Assembly: GCF_901709675.1 (NCBI RefSeq)
Contig: NC_051092.1
Coordinates: forward strand, 14,174,991-14,238,990
Length of the DNA: 64,000 nt
Origin: Syngnathus acus
Taxonomy: Eukaryota; Chordata; Actinopteri; Syngnathiformes; Syngnathidae
Reading direction: 5' to 3'
Position 1 is the stretch's first letter. Every line of letters starts with the position of its first letter. The notes beneath the pieces were generated by a model. The model saw only the letters and a list, made by a program, of their open reading frames with translations. It did not search any database and had not been told where the DNA came from. A program made the position numbers and the translations under genes. Below are positions 46,101-61,100 of the stretch, piece by piece.

Positions 46101-49100
46101 CCAATAAAAAAAATTTTTGGTAGATAATTAACAAGGAAGAACAAAAACACAAGAAAATATTTCAGCTATACTTGTTCTTGTATCAGAATTTCTCCTTGGG
46201 CGTATTGAATGTCATTATTTCATATCCCAAATGCACTTTTCCTTCATGGCACTATCAATCATTGTTGACACTAAAAATTGATTTGAAATATCCCAGCAAA
46301 CAAATGAAACCTAATTCAAAGAGAAGAGAACGCAACGTCGATTGTATTGTTGTCGTTTTGTTGTGAAGCTTTCCTGGATCGGTTTGTGCTCCGGAGAGCA
46401 CCTCAATCGTCCTAAAGGTCAGGTTGCATACAAATAGCTCAAGCGCCCCGTTTGTCCTTTCGGTAATTTAACAAACCTCATCGAGACGAGGCTGAGAGGC
46501 TGCCTCTTAGCATTCGTTACTCCGGGCTTGCTCCATCTGGGCCGTGACACGTGAAAGGAGCTATAGGTTTCCTGAAGACAGTCAATAAATCAACTTTGAT
46601 CAGGTTAGTTCTGCCTCTTTGTTTTCCCCCCCAATCCAATCGCAATAAATAATGTGCGTGCTACCAGCGAGTTTGCTTTGTGGCAATTTAGCATGCGTCT
46701 GCCCTGGGCACTGCGGCGAGCTCTCAACAGAGCTGCGAGTAAAATGAGAAGAAGGAAAAAAAAAACCAATGGAAAAACAAGACCATTACTTACGATACAT
46801 TTGAATTTGCTTGTTAGTTGGCCAGATGTAGCCAGAAGTTGAAATGAATTCTTCGGCAGCACTCAAGCTTGTGTTTCTTCGTAGATTCCGATTTAGTGAC
46901 TTGAAAAGCTAACAGCTTTTTTATTTATTTATTTTTTTATTGTTGTGGCCAGGTTAGTCTTGCTTCAATGTCAGTTTTAAATTCTCATGGTCATCCGCAA
47001 ATGGTTGAATGAAGGCAACTTGTGGCAATGTTTGGAGTGAGGGATATCAGGATTTTGTCACAGGCAAGGTGATGCCTTAAACGTCCTTCTCTCTTTAGAG
47101 ACTTGTTTTCTGGTTTGCCGATTTGGCTTCTTTTCTGAAAAATCAAACTAAAATAAAAGAAAAATTGCTGGAATAAATTATCTATCTGCATGTAGGGTCA
47201 TTTTCTGATTGCTTCTAATAACCTCAATCTCTTCTCTCTGCTTCAGTTTATCCTCACTCCTTTTATTCTCCCACGGTAGTTAGCTAACTCACACATTTAC
47301 TATGATTTGTCAGGCGACGGCGTCTGAAGTGCACTGACTGCGTGTCACCCAGACCTGTCATTTATTCTTCTATTCCATTGCGCCGCTGTCTCCATTGATG
47401 TGACAAACCGTGACGTCTCTTCAGCTAATGCAGCCATTCTCATACGCCACTCCGCAAGTATGCTAGCTCCAGAGTTGCCGTTGATTAATATACTTGTGAG
47501 TCAGAATTAAAGCTGCCAATCTGTCCCTCGGCGATGTATAATTGAGTTTAATGCAAAGGGAAACTTCCAGTCTGTGATTTGGCAGACTGAAAGCCACACG
47601 AAGAAAACTATATTTCCCATGAGCCAGCGATTCCATCCTGAAGAGAGTCGGCAGCTGCGCGTCGTCAATAAGGCTCAGTCTGCTGGGTGTTACGCCGCTG
47701 TAAATTGTTGACAGTTCTACAAGCAAACACATCAATGGGCAGTCAAGCAGCAGACAGCGGCGGTGGGGGACTGCGTGTGCTTATGGAGAGCAAATTGTAT
47801 TTATATAGCGCTTGCTGCGGGCTAAAACAAAAACTTCATTTTAGAGACTAGCCCGTATGTTAAATGGTGTCATAATAGTGTTTGTTGGATTTTAAGATAG
47901 GCGATACGTCAACGGATCATCACCGAGATAAAATCAACATGTGACTTTGAATGCCCGAATTTCAAAGTAACAAAACTAGCTAAATAAGCTAACGAGGACG
48001 ACTGGAAAAAATATATAATGAATATTATTTCAGATTAGATGGAGAACTTTTTGAACACCAGAAGCTGGTGTGTTTTGGGGCTAGCACACTTTTCAAAGTA
48101 TTTCCCAAGAGTTATTCTGAGCGTTGACCACATCAAACAAATTTCTTAAATGAGGCCATGGATGCCCCTCTGAAGCTATTGCAGTTATCCTTGTTGCTAC
48201 TCTCTCAGTTCTCCTTCCCGCCCTATAAATCCCCGAGATCTCAATCAGTCAGTCAAGTGTGTAAAGGTGAAAGGTCATTGGGGAAAAAATCCTAAAAAAC
48301 AAATCTTCTAAGACTTTCTACTTTGTTACTTCGCAACACTGGCAGCGGAGGTTATGGGATGTATTTCATTACTTTGATATGCCCTTGCATTGACACTGCT
48401 GATGCTAATGAGGGTTATTTTTGGTGCCGCCTGTCCAGAAGGAGTCTAAAAACAGGTGCCTCTAAACCAATGTAGTCTCTTCCCCAGAGCTTTTCCCTTC
48501 ACTCGGCTTAAGGGGACGAGATCAGCGGCACCATTGTGGAGGGTCGCCTCTGATAGATGAGAGGTCACCTGGGGAAAAAAAGGTAGCCACCGGGGAAATA
48601 GGATTGTCCCTTCCGTCTCATTTGAGCAACAGCCCCTGAACAAATCTAATACCATTCGTTGTGAAGTTACTCTCTTCTTCTGGTGTACTCTCGACGATGT
48701 AAAGTGTAGTTAGGAAGCAGGCTGTTTCTCATACAAAGAGAGGATCACAACGATTACACCTTTCATCGCTCCTTCACTTAGCTGCCGCACTTGAACACGC
48801 ACAGCTCCTCCCACTTTGGGCCAGCTGCGAATTCTGCTTTGACAAGTTTCCGCTCAAGAATTTAGTAGTAAATTGTCCTAATCAAGTTGACGACTAACTT
48901 ACGAGAATTGGACGCAATTTCCTCAAAGAATTTGGAACGATCCATGACGAGGTCAAACAGTTGCCTTCCTAGAATGTTTACCAACTGCCGAGACAATGTT
49001 TCAAGTCGCGTTTTATCTTGGGATGGGCGTCATAATCGATTGTGTGGAACTGATTATTGATAAACACATCTGAGTGCACTACTTTGTTGACAAAAATGTT

Positions 49101-52100
49101 GGTTGGAATCCAATTTGCGTGACCACAGGAGCGTTTGACTATCTTTCAGCAACAACGGTGCCTGTTCAAACACGCTGCGCTGATATCCGAGCGTCCATTT
49201 TGATTTTCCAACTAAATGTCAGGTCTCTGTTTTCACCTTCATAGGGAGTTCTACTATATTCTAATGCATAATGCATTTAGCATAATAAAAAGTAAAACAA
49301 GATGTGCATGAGAACTGCATGGATATGCCTGCTAAAAGATGGAAATGGACTTTGCAGTTTTTAAATGTTTAACCACATTAGGAGAGATTAGACAAAACAA
49401 TAAAACAGGTTTACAGAACATTTAGAAAAAGAAGACTGTAATGAGTGACATCAGGTAGCTTGAGGTCAGAGTTTTAATGGCTTTTAATGGAGTCTTAAGG
49501 AAAATGACTTTGATTGGGTTCACCATCTAGCTCAGTGATGAATGTTTTGTTTTCTATTAGCTGCTCTAGACAGGTCATAAAATAATCGTATACAAGCAGA
49601 ATTTAATTGAATGTAAAAAGTGCAGGTGAACAGCCCCAGGTAGCATTACTCATTCATGGTGAGCGCATCCCATCTGCCTTCTGATGCATGTGAGAATGGT
49701 GTCTGTGAATTCTCTCACGACTAGTTAAGGCACTCAAAAAACACAAAAATGAAAAGTGCGCGGTGAGGCTGGCTCGCTGTCATTTAGCTGTCATTCAATT
49801 ACTGTTGCACTTGTCCTGCCAATACTTTAATTACACTCTCAATAATTGTTTTGCCACTTTTGAAGGAGAGAGGAGAGTGGAGTTTGATGAGGAGAGAGGA
49901 AAATTGGACATAGAGGCTAACGCTCACCGGCGCACACACACACATAAGCACACGCGTATATACAAACAGAGATACCGCATCCGGCAGCTCCGTATGCTTA
50001 GGCAAATACAATCGACTCGGATTAGATTTTATAATGCCACCCACATCGTACATCTGGAGCACAAGAGACCGCTTTGTCTTGGTTTATGTGCCCGGCAGCG
50101 AGCTGATGATGTGGGCGCACGGTAGCTCTCGGCCCGTGTGCATATAATTGCTCCTCAATAGCATTATAGTGAAGGCCTGCTTCCAGCGCTCCCCGCTTGA
50201 CTTGTCTCACCACTTTTTGGAGGTCTTAACATCACTAAGCACACACGTCGCCCTCGCATGTCACCGTGTTTATGCTAGCTCGAGCGTTAATAACATGTTT
50301 ATTAGTATGTGCGTGTGTGAGATCATACGCATGGACAACACAACTAAAAGGAAGGCTTGCTTCCGTGTGGGTGACTGAATAAAAGTGTAACAAATATGCT
50401 TTACTAAATGAATGCAAACCTTTGCGTGTTTGCATGAGGTGAAGGTAGTGTTAGCTAAATTTAATATATACAAAAGTATAGCTAATGGATTAGAGCATGT
50501 TTACCTCCGCCTGCTTTTTTAAGATAGCTTGATGAGGAGCAGTGTAGAAATTTCACCAATGCGCTGTTGATACTCGGACCGAAAATAAAAAGTGTTATAC
50601 TGTGTCTCAGTGTGACTTAGAGAAGTCAGCCTACCTTGGGAAAGGGAGCATATGGCTTTCTGCTTTTAGTTAATGACGCATGTGTCATGCCTCGTTCCCA
50701 GTTTTGCTATGTATAGGTTGTCATCGTTTCTGTGTGTCCTGTTTGCTCGTCCCTCCCTTCCTGTGTGCCCTTGATTAGTGTATTCACACGCACTTGCCTC
50801 TCGTTACCTGTGTCGTATTTAAGTTCTGTTTGCGTGTCACTCGCCGTCGGAGCATTGCCTGAGAGATGTGGACAATGCATGTCTCACTGTCACGCGGTTT
50901 GTTTGGTTCTTGTCTTTTGTTTCACGCTTTGGCGGTCAGTCCTTTTGGTTTTGTTGTTTAGTCACGTCAGTTTGCCAGGTCTGTCTTTTGAGTTCCTGCA
51001 ATAAACCCTGGTCCAAGCTGCATTTGGTCGTCCTCGCTCCATTTCTACACTCCGTTCGTGACAGCATGTGGATAACCGCAATCTTCTTTGTAATTTAAGT
51101 AGAAAGAAAATATATGACTGTATTACAGGAATAGAAAAAAGGAATGGCACATATATAAGTCGCTCCGGAGCATAAGTCGCATTTTGGGGGGAAATTTATT
51201 CGACAAAATCCAACACCAAGGACAGACATGAACGAGCAGCAACAGGCTAAACGATAGGTATGCTAACGTGACATAAACACAAACGAAGAGCTGAGAACGG
51301 GCCTGACGTAACATTCAGAGTTATTAAAAAAACTATTACATAAATAACACGTTTATAAAACCATCTGTGTCACTCCAATTCATTAAATCCATCGATCGTC
51401 CTTTGTCAACAATCGGTGCGCGCCGCTGACGGCGCTTGCGCTTCAAAATATTCCACAGGCCCATATAACGATATATAAATTAGATATCAAATAACTATTA
51501 TATAAGCAATAATATTATCAAACCATCTGTGCACTCTAAATCATTAAATCCATCGATCAAATTCCTCGTCCTTTGTCAACAACGCCGCGCGTGCGCCCTG
51601 ACGTCAGCCTCGTCGTTATTCCACAGATCTAGTATATAACTAGATTGTAGCGTTAACAAAGTACAAGGAAAGACGTGGGTTTGGTAAACGGCTCTTTATT
51701 TAACAAAACAAACTTCCAGGCGTGTGGCGGCGTGGACTTCCAGCCACGGAGGCGGAAGAGAGATCCATAGAATAGGACCGGGCGTGCGTAAAAGCCATGA
51801 CCGAGCCCCATCCACCGTCCCCGGACAGCCACCCGGCCGAGCGCCGGCCCTCGACTTCCATCCACGGAGGTGAAAGAGAGCTCCGTAGAGTAGGACCGGG
51901 CGTGCGTAAAAGCCATGTCCGAGCCCCATCCACCGTCCCCGGACAGCCACCCGGCCGAGCGCCGGCCCCCGACCTCTATCCACGGAGGTGAAAGAGAGCT
52001 CCGTAGAGTAGGACCGGGCGTGCGTAAAAGCCATAATAGTTTTTCAAACCTTCTCTGTCACTCCAAATCCTTAAATCCTTCAAACTCTTCGTCCTCCGTG

Positions 52101-55100
52101 TCATTTAGAAATAAAGCCGCTAATGATGCCGGTAGTACGTGGGCCCTTCGTCATCTTCGTCATCCCGTGATCAATCTTTGTCCTTTTTGTAAACAACCGC
52201 CGCGCCACGCCGCGTCGCGCTGCTGACGTCACTTGAAATTCAAATTACAGTAATCCCTTGCTACATCGCCGTTCGTTTATCGCGGTTTCACTTTTTTTTT
52301 TTTGAAAGATTTTGAAAAAAAACACATAAGTGGCTCCTTATTATAAGTCACCCCCCCGACCCAAACTATGAAAAAAAATGCGATTTATAGTCCGAAAATT
52401 ACGGTAATTGGGGCCACAGCATCATTGTATATGTACTGTTTGACCTCATTCTGAAGGTCTTTGTAACTCATCCATAAATTGAACACGCTATCATGTTATG
52501 TGCGAAATCGAAGCATCCCCTTGTACTTGACTATATAAGCACTCAAGTGCTTTCACGCACACTGATGAATATGCAGTCTGAGCGGTGGAAACAAGGCTAG
52601 ACTCTTCCCCCAATGATCTCGATAAGAAAAGGGCAACTGGCGCTAGCTTAAGCATTCTGAAATTGCTGTCCGAGGACTTGAACACTACGGCAAATGCTCT
52701 TCGGGTCAAATTAAAACTGTAGTGTAAATGGTGAGTACCACTCCCAATTTTGTAAACGCGCACTGAGAATTATTAGCTTAGGCGCTATTGCAGTTAGCAC
52801 GTAGTGTGCAAGTGCTAGGTGGAAAAAACATTTGAGGCACAGCAGCATCGGTGCTTCCTGGAAATATATAGTTTGACAACGACTGCACCGAGAGTTAAAG
52901 GTGTTGTTATACATATTAAAGAGCTGAGGAAAAACGGTTAACAAACCAACCAGGAGAGGATAGTAAAACCGTTCAGTACAATCACATTTTATTGGTTTTA
53001 TTTATTTCCACTACAAAATAAGACCTGTAATTTGATGTTGGTCATGGGTGACTTAGTTTACAGCTCACAGACTCATTACAGTGATGGACACTCGTCGACC
53101 TCCTGAGTACCAAGAGCCACCTCGCGGATTCCAGTCAATAAAGTCAAGGGCACGAGAGAGGCAGTTGACTAATGGCTTGTTTGTAACCGTGTGAAGACGC
53201 TATAAGATTCCAAAGCTGTGGGACCACTAAACAGAAGAAGCTTCTTCAGTTCCATCGGTATTTCAAAAAAAGTCGTGACACTCAGGAGATGCAAAGTGGC
53301 AAGGAAAGTTTTGGATGGCAAGGGATTTGAATCCAGCAGCGGTGAGAAGCTTAATCAATAATCATGATCCTGAATCTAATGGAAAGTCTTGATGGATTAG
53401 AAGAAGTTGGTGCAGGATATATGAGTGTAATCTTTCATCAGTGCAACTTTCACAAAGGCGGGCCTTCCTACCGACGGGAAAACGAATCACCCTGCTAGCC
53501 GTTGTTTGTATAATATGTTGCGGGTTTCATATGAAAGCCATCTATTTCGAGCCGACTTGTTAATTTAGTCTTTCCGCGGCTGAGGCATTGATCGATTATG
53601 TGATAGATCAAGACCATGCATACTTTATAAAGACTTTATGAGAGATGCCAGGGAGAGAAATAGATGCGGGTGTTATTTCCCATTCAGTCACAGTCCATCT
53701 TAAAATTCACTCAAGCTACACCGTTTGATTTGCCGCTTTTACTCAGTGGTCCAATGAAGTTCTCGAGTTTGAACGCTACATGACTTAATCGCGTTGACGT
53801 ACATATACGTATATAGGGTACTATTTAAATATATTGTGACCGACAGAATGATTGTTCATTCACATTACAGTCCCAAAAGAGCTTGGATCAGTCGCTGCTC
53901 TGGCCCCGCTTTACTTCATCTTGCACGCTGCTCTGGCCCCGCTTCACTTCATCTTGCATTCAGCACATGCAAGCACATAAATTTTTCCTATCTCCCATGT
54001 GTCCACATCTCCTCAGTTGCTTTCTCATTCCGTGTCAGAGGTGCTAATAAGAAGATGGCACTATGATATGTCACATGACGTCTTTGCCATCCAACTCCAG
54101 CCAAGCTCGTCGCCGAAGTTCTCCCTCATTTGAGAGCAGACAGGACGTGGGTGGCGGCCCTCTCGCAACTCGGGTGGCTGCTGCATCTGAGCCACGGGGA
54201 GCATGCAAGGACAGAAAAGGAGGCCACGCGTTACGCTTTATGTAGCCTACAGGGGCAGGTGCTCTTAACCGCAGGTGTTCTCCACCTGACAACTGCTCCA
54301 CTACTACCTGGTCTGCATTTAGATGAGCTTGTTCCTGAAGGGAAATATTGAAGGAACATTCCAACAGGTTATTTTTTTAGAACAAGGATTTTCTACTGGT
54401 TTTATCCGTTATAACCAAGAAGCAACTCTTGGACCACTGTTTTGGCGGAATATTATTTTATTTTGCACCGAAGCAGGATAGACCTATACAGGCTATTTGT
54501 TTTCATCTGTATGTCTATTTTGGGAATCTCGGTTACATTTGACATCATTTGGATGGGTAAATTATTTACAAAATTAGCTGGAAAATAAATTGGGTCTAAA
54601 TAATGAATCAAATTTATTTTTAGAAATGTTACGATTATTTTCCATTTCCGATTTCGCGGACCACCTGCAATACCGCCACAGACCACTAGAGGGCAACCGG
54701 TTGTCAATCCCTATTTTAGATAATGACGAATATTTTTCTGTGCATGTTGGTTGAGGTCTGCGCTCACCTGTTGTAGCTTTTTTTGTTTTCTCAAGTTTAT
54801 ATTAAATTTTTGTTTGGTTGCATTATCCTGGATAAATTAGTTTTGTACTACATTTAGGGGTCATAGCGCCATCGGTTCGCAAGCGGGTAAGGGTGTGGCC
54901 TGAGGGTGCCTCTGATGCGCTTCGAGACTGCTTTGGCATTACTGACTGGGAAATGTTTAAGCAGGCGGCCACTTGCAACGATCAGACGGACATAGAGGAG
55001 AAAACTGACTCTGTTTCCTCTTACATCACGAAGTGCATTGATGATGTGACCCACTCGAAATTCATCGTCACTCGGGCTAACTGGAAGCCATGGCTGACAG

Positions 55101-58100
55101 GGGCTGTCCTCAGGCTGCTGAGGGCCAGGGACAAAGCCTTCAGAGCGGGGGATGAGGCTGGCTTGAGGACGGCGAGGGCCGACCTGTCCCGGGGCATCAA
55201 GGAAGCAAAATGGGCGTTCTCTTGCAAGATTACCGCCCACTTCAAGGACAGCAGGGACGCACGGAGCCTTTGGCAGGGCATTCAGACCATCACGGACTAC
55301 AAGCCGGCGCCGCAGAGCTGTGAGGGCGACGTCCGTCTGCTCAACGATCTTAACCGCTTCTTTGCTCGCTTCGACGCTCAGAACAGCACTTGCCCGCTGA
55401 AGACCCCTCCCCCTCCACACGAGCAGCCCCTGTGCCTCTCTGCCGATAGCGTGAGGAGGGCGCTTGCCGCTATCAACACCCGTAAGGCGGCGGGCCCTGA
55501 CAACATCCCAGGTCGAGCGCTGAAGGACTGCGCTGGGGAGCTGACGGGTGTCTTCACGGACATCTTTAACATTTCCCTGCAGCAGGCCATCGTCCCTTCG
55601 TGTTTCAAGGCTGCCACCATCGTACCTGTGCCGAAGAAACCTGCTCCGTCCTGCTTCAATGACTACCGCCCCGTGGCACTGACACCCATCATCATGAAGT
55701 GCTTTGAGCGGCTTGTCATGGAGCACATCAGATCCATTCTCCCCCCCACCATAGACCCCTTCCAGTTTGCGTACCGAGCCAAACGGTCCTCTGAGGATGC
55801 CATCTGCTCTGCCCTCCACTCGGCCCTCACCCACCTGGAGAGAAGGGACTCGTATGTGAGATTGCTGTTTGTGGACTTCAGTTCTGCATTCAACACCATT
55901 GTACCACAGCGACTCATCTGCAAACTCCACAAGCTGGGCCTCAGTACCTACCTCTGCAACTGGCTACTGGACTTCCTCTGTCAGAGGCCTCAGGTGGTAC
56001 GTGTTGGCGACAAAATCTCCGCCAGCATCACGCTGAGCACGGGGGCCCCCCAGGGCTGCGTGCTTAGTCCGCTGCTCTTCACCCTGCTGACGCATGACTG
56101 CACTGCAACCTACAGCTACAACCGCATAGTGAAATTTGCTGACGACACGACTCTGGTGGGTCTCATCACCGAGGGCGACGAGACTCAATACAGGTTGGAG
56201 GTTGACCTTCTGACCACGTGGTGCAGGGACAACAACCTCCTGCTGAACCTCAACAAGACCAAGGAGATTGTTGTTGACTTCCGGAAGGGTCACACCCAAC
56301 ACCTGCCGCTGACCATCGACGGTGCTGTGGTGGAGAGAGTGAGCAGCACCAGGTTCCTGGGGGTGCACATCAGTGAGGATCTCTCCTGGTCCACCAACAC
56401 CGCATCGCTGGCGAAGAAAGCTCAGCGCCGCCTGTACTTCCTGCGGAAACTCAGGCGAGCAAGTGCTCCTCCGGCCGTCATGACTACATTCTACCGTGGC
56501 ACCATTGAGAGCGTCCTCTCCAGTTGTATCGCTGTTTGGGGTGGTAGCTGCACTGAATACAACATGAAGGCCCTGCAGCGCATAGTGAACACGGCTGGTA
56601 AGATTATTGGTGCTTCACTCCCCTCCCTGAAGGACATTTACACCTCCCATCTCACCCGCAAGGCGACCGCGATTGTGAGTGATGTGAGTCACCCCGCTCA
56701 CTCTTTGTTTGATCTTCTGCCCTCTGGGAAGAGGTACAGGAGCCTGCACTCCCGCACCACCAGACTCACCAACAGCTTCATACTCCAGGCTGTTAGGATC
56801 CTGAACTCTCTCCCCCGTTCTGCGTAGCGTCCTGTACTTTTGCGCTATATTCTGACTGTCTGCTGTATGCACACTTGCTCCATTTTTGCTCCTCTTATTT
56901 ATTATGTTATTTGTTTATTTATTATTTATTCATCACTCTTATTTATTCATCGTTTGTGCCTTCTTGTTTTTATTTTTTTGTGTTGTTTACTTGTATCTAT
57001 ATTGTGTACTATGTCTCGTCACCGTGGGATAGCGGGAACGTAATTTCGATTTCTTTGTGTGTCTTGGCATGTGAAGAAATTGACAATAAAGCAGACTTTG
57101 ACTTTGACCTATTAGTTTACCATCTGCTTTACAGCCATATTTTATGGACTCCTGCATACAGGAAAAACAACCACTTGTATGCTCAATTCTTGAGCCCTTT
57201 TGTTTCAGTGTTTGATAAATGACCAAGACCAGCTCCACTCCAAACTCGTCAAGGTGCCTATTTGTTCCCCTAATTACCATTTTGCTGCATAATGACAAAA
57301 GAAAACGCAGCCTTCTAGTCATCATTACGAGTGTGAAATGGTGGACAGAAAAATACCAATCGAATGTTGTTGCTCAACACTCACTTGCTAATGAAACCCA
57401 AACACTGTGGAAATGTCTTTGGGTTTCATTTCAATTTCTTTCCTCGTAGCATATAAATGTATGACGTGTCTATAAAATCTAAAACACTTGCAGTGATGAC
57501 AATTTAACACAAAGTATACATTTGACATACAACATAATAGATTGACAAATGTTAAGCTAAAAATACAACAATGTTATAAAAAATGACATCAAATTGCCTG
57601 TGAAATTTGTCATCACACAATTCTAGCATGAGTGTCCATGAAGGGCATTGGGTAGACAGCAGTCAATCATCCGTCAAATGTCACTTTGTGAGTGCTCTTA
57701 TGCTCATATGAGTACAAAACATCCTCAAATCCTCCTGGCGTGGCCATCGCACCAAGCCTGGCCCGCTCACAGTGTGAAATGTCCTCTCAGCTCTTGAAGT
57801 CGCAATGACATTATTCACGTGGAAGTAGCTATTACTCATTTTGTCTGCATTTCACAGCTTCAAATGTATTTTATGCACCTGGAGAATTGTTTAGCTTGAA
57901 TGCATTTAAATGCTTGACTCTCTGTCACGCTGCGCGATAACTGTCAGACAAATGCCTCTTAAATGCGCTATTTAATTAAAGCACAAAGGCAGACAGGAGG
58001 AGTCTGAAATTCAGGCTAAATAGTGTTTTGTGAGTGCATGCATTATCCGCCACAGTAGACACCAACACCTGACCACTACTGAAATAGCAGCAGGCAGAAA

Positions 58101-61100
58101 ATTGTTACTGGTAAAAAAAGATAATGAGGGAAGTGATGTGTTAGTTTGAATTGAAATGGAATAAAAACGGCCATTTTGGCTATTAGCTTATAGAGCCTGA
58201 AAACACACAATTTGAAAACTGGTCATTGAGTGTGATAGCTTGTTAAATTGAAAGATATTATTAACACTGACGATGGTTGTTGAAGATGATGGACAGTCCT
58301 ATTTCGTTATGCGACGGAAAAGCCCTCACAGTGCCGAGGGCTTAGCTAGCGACCGCCCCGGCTAACCTTTTTTCTGTATTTGGTCATGTGACTTGACAAG
58401 CTTTGCCCTTCGGCACTGTGATGTCATTTTCAGCCAACAGCAAGTGGCCTTGTAAGGCAAAACTCCTTACAAAGGGACATTTTATACATTTTTGGGGGGG
58501 CTTGTGTGAATCATTCTGACATGTGTAAGTAAAACATTTCAAAAAAACTCTATATTTTACATTATATCTTTGTTAAGTGTAACCTACCCTACGGCATATG
58601 GACTGCAGTGCCCGTGAGACATTTCTCCTTTCCACCTCATTCACAGCATAATGATATTTTGCATTCTACATTGTGGCAGCCATGCTGACTGGACACTGCT
58701 CGAGATCTGCCTGTCCAATTAGCACTTTCTCTTACCCCTGAGAAGTGGTCCCTTTCCGCATGGTTTAACTCCCCGCATATGGGCCACATCACCTACAGGT
58801 ACGAGAGCTTGTTACGCTTTCAACCGGTGTGTTACGTAAATTCTAGATTTTTGATGAAGTCCTGCCTCCGCTATCTTTGTCTAAGGCCCGCCTCTTGCGT
58901 GACTTTTTTTTTCCCTTCGGAAACTGTGCATAAGTCACCTTGGTATACTGTACGTCCGGCCGTTTGGTTTCTCTTTTATGTGCGTGTAAAATAAATGACC
59001 GCTGAAATCTAAAGGAAACAAGCGCCTGTCAGGACCAACGGGGCTGTGACTTATAGAGTTTCTGATCAAACGGCTCAATGGCTTCTTCTACTCTACTGTC
59101 ACATTTACTCAGTGAGCAAATCCATATACGACCCCCCCCCCCCTACTCCGAGTTTAGAATAACGGTGATGTTTTGTTCAGGGCTAGCTGCGAATGATCAC
59201 TTGACTACTAAATGTGGGCTAACCTATTTGATATCATTCCTATTAACGTCAGTATGACATTATCATCGCCCATAAAATATTGAATTAAGCAGACTAACAG
59301 GGGATGTTGTTAGTCATGTCTACTTGTTGCCAAACATTGCGAGATGACATTGTCATTGCGTGATGATGTCATTGCGTAATTACATAGACCATTTTGTGGA
59401 GGCATTATTCAAATGGACCCGCTCAACTCAAGCAGAATTTTAATGTTTTTCAATTGGGGTACACAGACAGAAAATAATTGATGTTATTAAGAGAGCTAAA
59501 TGCATGAATTTGATCAGTTTTTAAAAATACAGGTAGAGCTAACTTTGTTGCTAGGGGATTTTTCAATAGTTGCTGGGGTAGTCTGAAAAGAAATTTGTGA
59601 TAATAGAAAGTATTTCTCGTATTTCCTCCTCAAAAGAAGGTTCTCCCTTGGTTCAAGTTTTATGAAAATGAGCTTCGTAGTATTTGCGTAATCCCGCCGC
59701 CGAACAAACATACAATCGAAGGCGGAGGAGGCAGCGCTGGTGCTCCAGTGCTGAGAATTTGCATATCTTCTCAGGGGGTGTATTTCCTTCCCCCTTTTTT
59801 TTTTTCAGTTGCATAAATGAAGTCTTTTTTTTTTTTTATCAATCCAAGCAGCGGGACGCTAGCATCCATCAACAAATAGTAATCCTGATTGGATGCCGCA
59901 TTTTATTCCAGCTAACTGACACACGTCATCAAAAACGTCTCCTCCGCATCACCCTTCTTTGACCTTGAGGAAAGCACAAACAGCCCTAAAACTACTCAAT
60001 AAAAAAGCCTCCATCACTGTTCCACTTTGCGCTAGCTCTCTTTATTTAAGAACCTTTACGTCGCCATGATGATGTCGTGCATGTAATGGACTCACTCTTA
60101 GTGACCTGTGAGTGAAGACTCCCATTTTGAATTGAGACGGAGCGCAGACTGTAAGCTTGAACCCACTTCGACCTTCTCCTACTAAAGAAGACAACAATGT
60201 AGCGTTTGCCATTAAGAACCTCTTTGAGTGCAGATAAATATTAGCGGGTGAGAGGGGCAACACGCTCGCCAGGTTTAAATCCACATTTTTACGATCGCTA
60301 CAAGATTAATCAAGAAGAGGCCAGGCTGATGTCAGGACATAAAACCATGCCGGGTGGGATGATTGAGACGTTTAGGACGCAGTCCATAAGTTAGCTGCAG
60401 CACAACCGCCTCGTAATTTGGTGAAAAACTGAGGGATTATTATAAGAAAGTAATACCTCAATTTTTATTTGCATAACAAATAAAAATTGTGCAAAATAAT
60501 AAGTGGAGAAGACTTATCTCCATCAAACTTTGCTAAAAGCAATTTTTTAGTGTTGTGGCTTGATTTTTAAGGAAGATTGAGTGCAAGGTCATCATCAAGG
60601 TGTCGTTTAGTGTCTCCAAATCCCGACTTCAATCGACCTCAGGTGCGCCGTTAACCTCAAAGCCGTAGCCGGAAGGCTGCGCACCCCGATGTCAATCCGC
60701 TTCCTTATTTTCCATATGAAACGCGTTTACCTCCTAGTTTGTCGGCCTTGTCGAGCTCCTTCTTTCCCGGAGGACGCTTGGGAGGTGGGAAGAAGAGGAA
60801 GACAAAGAAATGACGGGATGAAAAGGCCAGCCTTGACAAGCCAGGGGGAGACGAGGAGACGGCGACTGGGGAGAAAACAAATCTACTTATTGAAGGCAAA
60901 GTGCGGGTGGTTGTCACTCAACGGTGTGGAAATACCTGGTGACACCTGCTTATCGGCGTATATTTGGGTCGAAGAAATGTTGGAAGGGATTCGACGCATT
61001 TGAATACATTAGCATCTCCGTCCCGCTGTGCAAATATCAAAGCTCAATGAGGCTTTAGTTCCTTGTTCTCTCAAGTAAAGGCCATTGAGCTGGTTAAATA

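Noticed and set aside
51653-52034. Open frames on both strands with repeated protein words
   Set aside because: They come from the 118-bp minisatellite passing through successive reading frames; no known family and no splice context.
54854-55930. 358-codon frame on the minus strand opposite the LINE
   Set aside because: It is the antisense of the reverse-transcriptase frame; the composition mirrors the GC-rich coding strand and no protein family is recognised.
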